Program-made: the position numbers and the translations under genes
Shown: positions 51,113 through 59,251 of the stretch, piece after piece
Layout: each line of letters begins with the position of its first letter
Numbering within the stretch: position 1 is the first letter of the stretch
DNA from: Rubrivivax rivuli
GTDB lineage: Bacteria; Pseudomonadota; Gammaproteobacteria; Burkholderiales; Burkholderiaceae_C
Assembly (NCBI RefSeq): GCF_004016505.1
Contig: NZ_SACR01000006.1
Span: 285,798 to 349,797, forward strand
Reading direction: 5' to 3'
Length of the DNA stretch: 64,000 bases
Notes under the pieces: model-generated
What the model was told of the DNA's origin: nothing
What the model saw: the letters and a program-made list of their open reading frames with translations, nothing else
The model's database searches: none

Positions 51113-53652
51113 TCCGCCAGCGCCTGGCGGGCCAGCACCTTCACGCGCTGGTTGAGGGTGCTGTCGCCCGCGGGGCGCAGCTGCGCCAGGAAGATGAACA
51201 CGCTCTTCGTCTCGGGGTCGACCATGTACTGCGGCACGTAGGCGCTGCCCCAGCCGTAAGTGCCCGGGCTGGCCAGCTCGCTGCGCGTGCCGGGGTTGCT
51301 GGCCACCCAGAAGCCGAAGCCTGCGCCTTCGGCATCACCCGTGAACTTCGCGCCCAGGTGGTCGCGCGTCATCATCGCCACGGTGGCCGGGTTGAGCAGG
51401 CGCACACCGTCGAGAACGCCGCCGTTGAGCAGCATCTGCAGGAAACGCGCGTAGTCGGGCGCGCTGCTGATCAGCCCCGCGCCGCCGGATGCGAGCTTGC
51501 GCGGCCCGCGGATGAAATCGCTGTTGGCCGGCGTTTCCTTCAGCACGAGGCGCCCGCCTTCCAGGCCGTAGACGTGCGCCAGGCGCGGTGCCTTTTCCGG
51601 CGGCAGGAAGAAGTGCGTGTCGGGCATGCGCAGCGGCTGCGTGATGCGCTGCTCGACGAAGCGTTCCAGCGGCAGGCCCGACCAGATCTCGACCAGGCGG
51701 CCCAGCACGTCGGTGGCGTAGCCGTACTGGAAGGCCTCACCCGGGTGGCCCTGCAGCGGCAGTTTGGCGAGGCGTTCGGTCCACTGGGCGATGCTCTCGT
51801 CCAGGTGCAGCAGGTACCAGTCGTTGAAGCCGGCGCGTTTCCATTCGTCGGCCGCGGGGCCGCTGCCGTAGGTAAGGCCCGCGGTGTGCAGCAGCAGGTC
51901 GCGCACGGTGATGGCGCGCCTGGGCTTCTCCAGGCGCGGCGGCGTGCCCTGGGGCGAACCTGCGGGCGGCGCCACTGCCACCTGCACGTTCGCAAAAGCC
52001 GGCAGCCACTTGTGGATGGGGTCGCGCAGCAGGAAGTGGCCTTCCTCGTACAGCATCATCGCCGCCACCGTGGTGACGGCCTTGCTCATGCTGGCCAGGC
52101 GGAAGAGCGTGTCGGGGCGCATGGCCTCTTTCTCTTCCACGCGCGCCAGGCCCTGGGCCTGGAAGAACACCGGCTGGCCGTGCCGCGCCAGGTAGGTGAC
52201 GGCGCCGGCCAGGCGACCCTGGTCGATCTCGCGCTGCACCGCGGCCTGCAGGCGGGTGATGCGTTCGGGGTAGACCGGCGCAGCGCCCGCGCCGGTGGGC
52301 GCCCGCGGGCCTGTGTTCGCGGCGGTGTCGGTGTCGCCCGCGGGCCGCTGCTGCGTCGTGAGCGGGCTGGCCGCGATGGCGATGTCGGCCAGGGCCGGGG
52401 GCCGTGCCGCGTTCACCACCGGCGCGTCGCGCCGCAGCTGCGCGGCGATCGGCAGCTTCAGGTCTTGCAGGCCCTGCGCCACCAGGCCGGCCAGCAGCCA
52501 GGCGCCGGGGTTGTTGTGGTGCGTGGGGTCCACACGGCCATCGGCGCCGGTGGCGAAGAGCCCGGGCGCCTGGGCCGGGCCGTAGGCGGCATACAGCGTG
52601 CGGCTGGCGGCATTCAGGTCGATCAGCGGCACCTGGGCCTCGGCGGCCACGGCGCGCATGGCGGCCACGTGCTCGGCCAGCGTGGCGCGCAAGGAACCGT
52701 CGGGTTCGAAGAAGCGGCGCTCCACCGGCGTCACCAGCACCGGCTGCAGGCGCGCGGCCTGCAGCGCGGCGAGGTGCTGGCGGATCTCGGCCTGGTAGCT
52801 GGCCACGCTGCCGCTGCCGTCGCGCAGCTGCTTCTGGTCGTTGTGGCCGTACTGCATCAGCACGGTGTCGCCGGGGCGGGCCAGGGCCAGGATCTTGTCG
52901 AGGCGGCGGCGCTGCAGGCTGTCGCGGAAAGTCTCGCCGCTCTGCGCCAGGCTCACCACCGCGGCGCCGGGGCCGAACCAGCGCGGCAGCATCTGGCCCC
53001 AGCTGGCGTAGGGCTCGCGCGACTGGTCGGCCACCGTGCTGTCGCCCAGCACGAAGACCAGCGGCACCTGCACGGGCTCGATGCGCAGGGCCTGCAACGC
53101 CTGCGCACCGTGAACCTCCAGGGTCAGCTTGCCGTCCCAGTTCCAGGCCTCGTCGACGCTTTCGCGCGGCACGCGCAGCGCCACCTGGCCGGCGGCGCGG
53201 TTCGGGCCGGCGCTGATCTGGGCGTTGCGCACGTGCACGGTGAAGCTGGCTTCCGCCGTGCGGCGCGGCGCTGTGGCCACGTTCGGCAGCACCAGGCGGC
53301 GCAGTTCGGCCTTGAGGGTGGCGTTGCCGGCTTCGGCCGTGCCGCCCAGCGTGGCGGTGACGCGGTAGCTGCCTTCGGGCAAGGCCACGGAGAAGTAGCG
53401 TGCGTGGCCGCTGCCGGCGGCCAGCGGCTCGAAGCCGTGGCCGCGTTCGGCGCTGTAGGGTGTGTCGGCGGCCACACGCACGGCGCCGGCCGGGGCAGGG
53501 CCGCTGCCGAAGTGGAAGCGCTGCAGCCCTGCGGTGGCGGGCGCTTGCGCGGTGGGCAGGGCTGGCGTGCTGGGGAGGGCTTGCGCGTGCACGGCGCCCA
53601 GCGGCAGCAGCGCCGCCAGGGCCAGCGTGAACGTGCTCAACAACGACCGCAT
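51109..53652 (-). CDS. Fusion esterase: CE12-like SGNH domain plus beta-lactamase-fold serine hydrolase
   Basis: The 847-residue protein has a signal peptide ending VHAQ. A jelly-roll-like region (residues ~40-180) precedes an SGNH/CE12 esterase (~190-410) with VFVLGDSTVADQSREPYASW, SLAQSGETFRDSL, VLMQYGHNDQKQL and VDPTHHNNPGA (the DxxH pair). A linker leads to a class-C beta-lactamase-like domain (~450-840) with Ser521-x-x-Lys524 in ASMSKAV, a YGYATDVLG block at the Tyr position and LLLHTAGLTYG. Such domains are often esterases. ATG at 53652, with AAGGAG 8 nt upstream, is better supported than GTG at 53661. It probably removes ester groups from pectin at two positions. Confidence 0.85.
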   Translation of the reverse strand: MRSLLSTFTLALAALLPLGAVHAQALPSTPALPTAQAPATAGLQRFHFGSGPAPAGAVRVAADTPYSAERGHGFEPLAAGSGHARYFSVALPEGSYRVTATLGGTAEAGNATLKAELRRLVLPNVATAPRRTAEASFTVHVRNAQISAGPNRAAGQVALRVPRESVDEAWNWDGKLTLEVHGAQALQALRIEPVQVPLVFVLGDSTVADQSREPYASWGQMLPRWFGPGAAVVSLAQSGETFRDSLQRRRLDKILALARPGDTVLMQYGHNDQKQLRDGSGSVASYQAEIRQHLAALQAARLQPVLVTPVERRFFEPDGSLRATLAEHVAAMRAVAAEAQVPLIDLNAASRTLYAAYGPAQAPGLFATGADGRVDPTHHNNPGAWLLAGLVAQGLQDLKLPIAAQLRRDAPVVNAARPPALADIAIAASPLTTQQRPAGDTDTAANTGPRAPTGAGAAPVYPERITRLQAAVQREIDQGRLAGAVTYLARHGQPVFFQAQGLARVEEKEAMRPDTLFRLASMSKAVTTVAAMMLYEEGHFLLRDPIHKWLPAFANVQVAVAPPAGSPQGTPPRLEKPRRAITVRDLLLHTAGLTYGSGPAADEWKRAGFNDWYLLHLDESIAQWTERLAKLPLQGHPGEAFQYGYATDVLGRLVEIWSGLPLERFVEQRITQPLRMPDTHFFLPPEKAPRLAHVYGLEGGRLVLKETPANSDFIRGPRKLASGGAGLISSAPDYARFLQMLLNGGVLDGVRLLNPATVAMMTRDHLGAKFTGDAEGAGFGFWVASNPGTRSELASPGTYGWGSAYVPQYMVDPETKSVFIFLAQLRPAGDSTLNQRVKVLARQALAE

Positions 53653-53657
53653 GGCCT

Positions 53658-56423
53658 TCACTCCTTAGGCAACTGGGCACCCACCCAGGCCAGGTTCTGC
53701 ATCGCGGCCAGGCTCCACTGCGCGGCGTCGTTCGTACTGATCCACGGTGCCACCTCCACCGGCCGCAGCACGGCCGGGCCTTCGATGCGGCGTGTGCCCA
53801 GCGGCGGCTGCGTGCGGCGGCGGTCGCCGTGGAACTCGGCCCAGGCGCGGCGCGCGAGCGCGGGGTCGTTCAGGCGCATCGCGGCATAGGCCGTCAGGCG
53901 CGAATGGCCCACCGTCAGCGCGTTGGTGCCGCCGTGCGGCATGCCGAGTTCACGCCGCTGTTCTTCCACCGGCGCGTTGTAGAGGCGGCAGTACTGCAGC
54001 CAGGCCTTTTCGAAGCCGGGCACGTCGATCAGCTCGATCAACTCGGCCACCATCTCCACCAGGCCGAAGACCGCGCTCAGGTGGCTGGCGGCCACACGCT
54101 CGCCGATCAGGCTGCGCAGCTCGCCGGTCTCTGGGTCGTAGCCGGCGCTGGCGGCGCTGAAGAAGCCGTGTTTCATGCCGGCCACCGAGGTCATGCCGCG
54201 CCGGATCTTGTCGCGCCAGCGCACATCGCCCGTGCGCTCCCATTCGGTGAGCCAGTTCGCGAGCATCGAGCCCCAGTCGGTGCCCACGCCCATCACGGCC
54301 TGGCCCGGTGGCAGCTTGGGCGCGTCCTTCACCTTGCGCGTGGGGTTCAGCGCGATCAGCTGGCGGTCGGCGTCGCGCAACATGTGCAGCACGTCGCCCA
54401 CGCGCTCGTCGGCCGTGAGGTAGTGGTACTGGCGGCGGTAGGCCGCGGTGCTGATGCGCAGCTGCTTGGCGCTGTCGCTCCAGTGCAGCACGCCGTGACG
54501 CGTGCCCAGGCCCTTGAAGCGGCCCAGGTGGTAGGTGTCCACCTCGGTGGTGTGCCGCACCATGGCTTCGGCGAAGCGGAAGACATCGGCCCGGCCGCTG
54601 CGGAAGAACATGCCCCACAGCCACAGGTCGGGCGAGAGTTCGCTGTTGTCCCAGGCGTAGCCGCCGACGTCGTAGCGCCACTCGTGGCGGTCGGCGTCGA
54701 AGGTGTGGCGCACGTCGCCGTAGTCCCAGAAGCCGAGCCAGCGCCGCTGCTCGGCTTCACGCTGATAGAAGTTGACGAGGAAGTCGAGACGGTCTTCCAG
54801 CGCCGCCTTCTGCGGCGTGCTGCGGTCGGGCAGCGTCCACAGCGTGCCGAAGACGCGGGTGTTCAGGTAACGCTGCGGGGTGGCCACCAAGAGGGGCGGC
54901 GTCTGCACCAGGCCGGCCAGTTGCACGAGCCGTTCACGCGAAGGCGTGCCCGCCAGAGCGAAGAGCGTGAGCTCGTGGCTGCGGCCCGCGCCCACGGCGG
55001 TGTCGAAGCCCGGCTCCCAGTCTTCGTAGGTGACTTCCAGGCCTTCGAGCTGCTTCTCGAAGGTGTCTTGCCCCAGGCCGTCGTGGTAGGGCCGCAGGTC
55101 CATGGCCGGGGCCTCGGGGGCCCAGAACCAGCAGGTCACCTGCGCGGTGCTTGTGTGGGCGTTGCGGATGTCCAGCTGCGCCGGGTGGCGTTGCCAGAAA
55201 TCGCGCAGGCCGAAGGCCACGCCGCCGCGTGTGTCGCCCACATACCCCAGGCCCGCGGCGCGGCCGCCCCAGGCGCTGTGCACCCAGGTGTGGCCGGCCT
55301 GCGTGCGCTTCTTGATCTGGAAGCTGTCGGGGCCCAGCTGCGAGAGCGTGACATCGCCCCAGGCCGGGATGCGTTCGACGAACTTGCGCACCGAGGGGTG
55401 CCAGCCGTCCATGGGCGGCGTGGGCTGGCCGGCCAGCTGCGCGGCGCGCACGGCAGCACCCGGGTCGCGGCGCAGGCCGGTGAGGCCGCGCACGGCCTCG
55501 GCCCACAAGCCGTTGCCTTCACCCGCGAAGCGCACGTGCCGGTCGTGCGGCGCGTCGCGCAGCGGCACCTCGAACTGCAGGCCCAGGCCGCGGATGAAAT
55601 CGCGCTGCGGCTCGCCGTCGAAAACCCAGCTGTGCATCACGCGCAGCGCGTCGCCGCCGGCGTAGAAGTACAAGCGAAGGTCGAAGGGCAACCAGGTGCG
55701 GACCTTGCCGACCTGGCCGACGGGCGCCAGGGCGCGGTGCGTGCCCTGCAGCCGCAGCACCGCGCGCTGCGGGCCGCGCTGTTCCACCGTCACCTGCTCC
55801 AGCTGGCTTTCGAAGTGAGTGGTGGCCGTCGTCTGGCCCTCGGGTGGGCCATCGCTCTGCGCCACCAGCTTCACGCCGCGCATCACCTCCACGCCGCCGC
55901 GCGTGACGCTGCGCACCAGCAGCGGCCCGCGCTTGGGCACCACCGCCACCACGGTGCCGGTGTCGATGGTGAAGGCCTCGGCGGCCTCGGCCACGCTCAC
56001 CACCACGCTGGGCGTGCTGGGGGCCGCCTGGCCCGCGGGCAGGGGCTGCACCTGCCAGCCTTCGCCCACGCTCACGCCGGGCGCGATGGCATGGGCCGTC
56101 CACTTCAAGGAACCATCGGGCCAATAGGCCAGCGGCCAGCTCTGCAGCGGGTGGGCCTGGCCCTGCACATCGCGCAGCACCAGCGCCTGGCCGCGCCGCA
56201 CCTGCCCGCGGGCCCAGGGCAGGCCCCAGGTGGTGCCGGCGTGCAGCGCGGGGGCGCTGCCGTCCAGCCAGCGCAGGGCCAGCGGGTCGGCAGGCACGGC
56301 GCTGCTGGCGGGCGCGGCCGCCACGGGTGCCACCGTCGCAGCGCCGCCTGCGGCGGCCAGGCCGAGGGCCGCACCACCACCGACGAACTGGCGCCGGTTG
56401 AAACGAGGAAGGTGCTCGGGCAT
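53658..56423 (-). CDS. Tat-exported exo-rhamnogalacturonan lyase-like protein (PL26, PcRGLX/YetA type)
   Basis: The 921-residue protein has a twin-arginine leader (FNRRQFVGGGAALGLAAAGG). It matches the three-domain PcRGLX/YetA layout: an N-terminal beta-sandwich (WGLPWARGQVRRGQALVLRD, WPDGSLKWTAHAI), a central domain with RVMHSWVFDGEPQRDFIRGL and QLEGLEVTYEDW, and an (alpha/alpha) barrel with GFWDYGDVRHTFD, GGYAWDNSELSPDLWLWGMF, DTYHLGRFKGLGTRHGVLHW and GTDWGSMLANWLTEWERT. PL26 enzymes release unsaturated galacturonosyl-rhamnose from RG-I ends. Start ATG 56423 gives the Tat signal. It is 7 nt after the symporter gene. Confidence 0.8.
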   Translation of the reverse strand: MPEHLPRFNRRQFVGGGAALGLAAAGGAATVAPVAAAPASSAVPADPLALRWLDGSAPALHAGTTWGLPWARGQVRRGQALVLRDVQGQAHPLQSWPLAYWPDGSLKWTAHAIAPGVSVGEGWQVQPLPAGQAAPSTPSVVVSVAEAAEAFTIDTGTVVAVVPKRGPLLVRSVTRGGVEVMRGVKLVAQSDGPPEGQTTATTHFESQLEQVTVEQRGPQRAVLRLQGTHRALAPVGQVGKVRTWLPFDLRLYFYAGGDALRVMHSWVFDGEPQRDFIRGLGLQFEVPLRDAPHDRHVRFAGEGNGLWAEAVRGLTGLRRDPGAAVRAAQLAGQPTPPMDGWHPSVRKFVERIPAWGDVTLSQLGPDSFQIKKRTQAGHTWVHSAWGGRAAGLGYVGDTRGGVAFGLRDFWQRHPAQLDIRNAHTSTAQVTCWFWAPEAPAMDLRPYHDGLGQDTFEKQLEGLEVTYEDWEPGFDTAVGAGRSHELTLFALAGTPSRERLVQLAGLVQTPPLLVATPQRYLNTRVFGTLWTLPDRSTPQKAALEDRLDFLVNFYQREAEQRRWLGFWDYGDVRHTFDADRHEWRYDVGGYAWDNSELSPDLWLWGMFFRSGRADVFRFAEAMVRHTTEVDTYHLGRFKGLGTRHGVLHWSDSAKQLRISTAAYRRQYHYLTADERVGDVLHMLRDADRQLIALNPTRKVKDAPKLPPGQAVMGVGTDWGSMLANWLTEWERTGDVRWRDKIRRGMTSVAGMKHGFFSAASAGYDPETGELRSLIGERVAASHLSAVFGLVEMVAELIELIDVPGFEKAWLQYCRLYNAPVEEQRRELGMPHGGTNALTVGHSRLTAYAAMRLNDPALARRAWAEFHGDRRRTQPPLGTRRIEGPAVLRPVEVAPWISTNDAAQWSLAAMQNLAWVGAQLPKE

Positions 56424-56430
56424 CGCGGCT

Positions 56431-58026
56431 TCAGTCGTAGTGCTTTTCGGGCGGGCGGCGGTTCTTGCCGCCACGGCCCCACAGGTCTTCGAAACGCCAG
56501 CCCGTCAGCTCTTCGACGATGCGCCGGCTGGCCGGGCTTTCGGCTTCGGTCTCGCCGCGGCGCAGGCGTTCCACTTCGTTGACCAGCACCCAGTGCGAAG
56601 CCGCGTTCAGGCGGAAGCTGCGCGCGGCCCACAGGCCCAGCAGCATGGCGGTGATGGGGCCGAGGATCATCACCAGCGTCACCGCCTGGATGGCCTCGGG
56701 CGTCTGCACCACCACCTCGCCGGGGCGGCTCTTGGGCGAGACATAGCCGCCCAGGTCGATGAGCCAGCCCGTGGCCACGATGGCCGCGCTCTGCGCGACC
56801 TTGCGCACCATGGTCATCACGCCGGCGAAGATGCCCTCGCGGCGCTGGCCCGTCACGGCCTCGTCGACATCGGGCAGGTAGTTGTAGACCGACCAGGGCA
56901 CGAAGTTCAGCGTGCCGCGGCCCAGGCCCGCCAGGATGATGGGCGCGAACAACCACAGCGCCGAGGGCGGTGCCGCGTTGCCGCCACGCTGCTGCAGGTA
57001 GAGCCAGCCGTAGAGCAGCGTGGCGCTGATGAAGAGCGTGATGGCCACGCGGTAGGCGTAGAGCGGCCCCACCTTGATGACCACGCGGATGGCGATCATC
57101 ACGCTCACCAGCTGCGCGATGTACATCACCGTCATCAGCTGCGAGATGGCCAGCGTGGCGCCCAGCGTGCCCATCAGCACCGTGGCCACGAAGATGGGGA
57201 AGGCGGTGTTGAAGATGTCCTGCGAGAGGTAGCCGCCCAGGTACAGGCTGAGATGCTGGCGGAAGGCGCGGATGCGCAGCGTGGAGAAGAGGTCGCGGTA
57301 CATGCGGCCGGGGATCTGCACCGCCTCGGCCCAATTCAGCGTGGCCACGGGCTGCTTCAGCTCTTCTTCGGTGTAGGGCCGCTCCCACGAAGACAGCAGC
57401 ACGATCAGCACCACCAGACTGAAGAGGATGCCGAAGATCACCGCCATCCAGAAGAAGGGCTCGGCCGAGTCCTTGCCGCCGAACTGGTTGATCAGCAGCG
57501 TGGGCAGGTAGCTCGCCAGGATGGCCGAGCCCTGCGCCACCAGCATGCGCGCGCCGGCGAACTTGGCCTTCTCGGCGTAGTCCTTGCTCATCTCCGCGGC
57601 CATGGTTTCCCACGGGATGAGGAACATCGTGTACAGCAGCTCGAAGAAGATGAAGACGGCCAGGTAGTACCAGAAGCCGTGGCCGGTGACGAAGAGCAGC
57701 GCGAAGCTGGGCAGCAGCGGCAGCACGATCAGCAGGAAGAGCCGACGCCGCCCGATGCGCCGGCCGATGCGGCTGTGGCGCAGGTTGTCCGAGAGGTAGC
57801 CGATGACCGGGCAGCTCACGGCCTCGATCAGCCGCGGCAGGCCCAGGATCAAGCCCGCCTCCACGGCGCTGAGCCCGCAGAAGGTGGTGAAGAAGTAGAA
57901 CAGCCACCCGGTGATGACGGCCTGTGCGCCGGCGCCGAGCATGTCGCCCGAGCCCCAGCCCCAGTAGTTGCGCCAGGTGGGTTGGCGCGGCGGCGCGCCG
58001 CTGGCAGACACAGCGCCCATGTTCAC
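56431..58026 (-). CDS. Sugar:cation symporter (GPH/MelB-type MFS)
   Basis: The 531-residue protein has about twelve membrane helices and the GPH family marks. These include GLILGLPRLIEAVSCPVIGYLSDN in the first loop region, RRRLFLLIVLPLLPSFALLF, ELLYTMFLIPWETMAAEMS and GLGRGTLNFVPWSVYNYLPD. GPH carriers take up di- or oligosaccharides with Na+ or H+. In pectin loci such carriers import unsaturated rhamnogalacturonides. The frame starts with GTG at 58026 within GTGA overlapping the GH105 stop; ATG at 58020 is also possible. It gives the locus a second import route besides the ABC system. Confidence 0.88.
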   Translation of the reverse strand: MNMGAVSASGAPPRQPTWRNYWGWGSGDMLGAGAQAVITGWLFYFFTTFCGLSAVEAGLILGLPRLIEAVSCPVIGYLSDNLRHSRIGRRIGRRRLFLLIVLPLLPSFALLFVTGHGFWYYLAVFIFFELLYTMFLIPWETMAAEMSKDYAEKAKFAGARMLVAQGSAILASYLPTLLINQFGGKDSAEPFFWMAVIFGILFSLVVLIVLLSSWERPYTEEELKQPVATLNWAEAVQIPGRMYRDLFSTLRIRAFRQHLSLYLGGYLSQDIFNTAFPIFVATVLMGTLGATLAISQLMTVMYIAQLVSVMIAIRVVIKVGPLYAYRVAITLFISATLLYGWLYLQQRGGNAAPPSALWLFAPIILAGLGRGTLNFVPWSVYNYLPDVDEAVTGQRREGIFAGVMTMVRKVAQSAAIVATGWLIDLGGYVSPKSRPGEVVVQTPEAIQAVTLVMILGPITAMLLGLWAARSFRLNAASHWVLVNEVERLRRGETEAESPASRRIVEELTGWRFEDLWGRGGKNRRPPEKHYD

Positions 58027-59186
58027 AGGAAGCGGTAGTTGAATTCGACCAGGGCCAGCAGCGCCATGCTTTGCCCGAAGGGCATGCTGGTCAGCGGGAT
58101 GTCCTTGTATTCCTGCAGCGTGTGGAACACCGGCGTGCCGAAGGACACCTGCGTGAGCTCACCCGCGCTGTTGATGTGCCGGCGCACGGCCAGCGCCGCG
58201 CGGCGGCCCACGGCCTCGAACTCGGCCGGCAGCAGGCCCAGGCGCACGCCCTTCAGGATGCCGTAGGCAAAGCCCGCGGTGGCGGCTGCTTCCTCGTAAG
58301 AAGTGGGGTCGTCAAGCAGCGTGCGGAACATGCCGCTTTCGGTCTGCAGCGGCGCCAGCGCCTTCACCTGCGCGAGCAGGGTTTCGGTGAGAAACATCCG
58401 CAGCGCATCGCCCTCGGGCAGGGCCAGCATCTCGATGAACTCGGGGATGGCGATGGTCACCCACGAGTTGCCGCGCGCCCAGCGGGCGCGTGCGAAGTGG
58501 TGGCGGCCCTCGAAGGTCCAGCCGTGGAACCACAGGCCGGTGGCGGGGTCGGCCAGGTACTTCACGTGCACCATGAACTGGCGCTTGGCTTCTTCGATGT
58601 AGTGCGGGCGCTTGAGCACCTGGCCGATGCGGGCCAGCGGCAGCACGCTCATCATCAGCGTGTCGTCCCACAGCTGCTGGTGGTTCACGCTGTTGTAGAC
58701 GATGTGCTGCAGGCCGCCTTCTTCGGTGCGCGGCATCTGCTTGAAGACCCACTCGCCCCACACGTCGAGGTAAGGCTGGTAGCCCGGCGTGCCGGTGCGC
58801 TCGAACAGGTTGGCCAGCGTCAGGAAAGGCGCCACCGTGTTGATGTTGCGCGAGGGCGAACCTTCGGCGAAACGATCGGTGAACCACTGCGTCATGGTGG
58901 CCCAGGCGGCTTCGTCGCCCGTCATCTGCCACACCTTCCACAGACCGTAGAGGCCGATGCCCTGGGTCCACTCGAAGCCGTGCCAGCTCTTGGTGTCGAT
59001 GACGCGCCCGTCTTCCAGCTTGAGCAGGAAGCTGCCGTCCACGTCCTTGATGTTCACGAGGTTGTGGATGACGCGGCGGATGGTGTCTTGCCAATCGGCG
59101 CGGTCGGCGCCGAGGCCGGCGACGTGGTGGCCCAGCAGCGGGTGGATGCGCTCGGGGTGGGTGGGGACGAGAACCTGGTTGTTCAT
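58023..59186 (-). CDS. GH105 unsaturated rhamnogalacturonyl hydrolase
   Basis: The 387-residue protein has the (alpha/alpha)6 barrel of YteR/YesR. Blocks are IKDVDGSFLLKLEDGRV, WHGFEWTQGIGLYGLWKV, QQLWDDTLMMSVLPLARIG with Asp174/Asp175 at the catalytic region, GLWFHGWTFEGRHHFARARW, ARGNSWVTIAIPEFIEML and ATAGFAYGILKGVRLG. It hydrates the C4-C5 double bond of unsaturated galacturonic acid at the non-reducing end of lyase products. No signal peptide is seen, so it works in the cytoplasm on imported disaccharides. The start at 59186 is 65 nt after the GH43-GH35 gene. Confidence 0.9.
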   Translation of the reverse strand: MNNQVLVPTHPERIHPLLGHHVAGLGADRADWQDTIRRVIHNLVNIKDVDGSFLLKLEDGRVIDTKSWHGFEWTQGIGLYGLWKVWQMTGDEAAWATMTQWFTDRFAEGSPSRNINTVAPFLTLANLFERTGTPGYQPYLDVWGEWVFKQMPRTEEGGLQHIVYNSVNHQQLWDDTLMMSVLPLARIGQVLKRPHYIEEAKRQFMVHVKYLADPATGLWFHGWTFEGRHHFARARWARGNSWVTIAIPEFIEMLALPEGDALRMFLTETLLAQVKALAPLQTESGMFRTLLDDPTSYEEAAATAGFAYGILKGVRLGLLPAEFEAVGRRAALAVRRHINSAGELTQVSFGTPVFHTLQEYKDIPLTSMPFGQSMALLALVEFNYRFL

Positions 59187-59251
59187 GGCAAACGGTGTCG
59201 AGAAGATTTCAGGCGCGAGTGTTGCGCGAGTGGGGCAAGAGGGCCGGCGTC

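Noticed and set aside
53653..53661. GTG start at 53661 for the CE12 fusion gene
   Set aside because: A good AAGGAG ribosome site is correctly spaced only for ATG 53652, which also begins the signal peptide.
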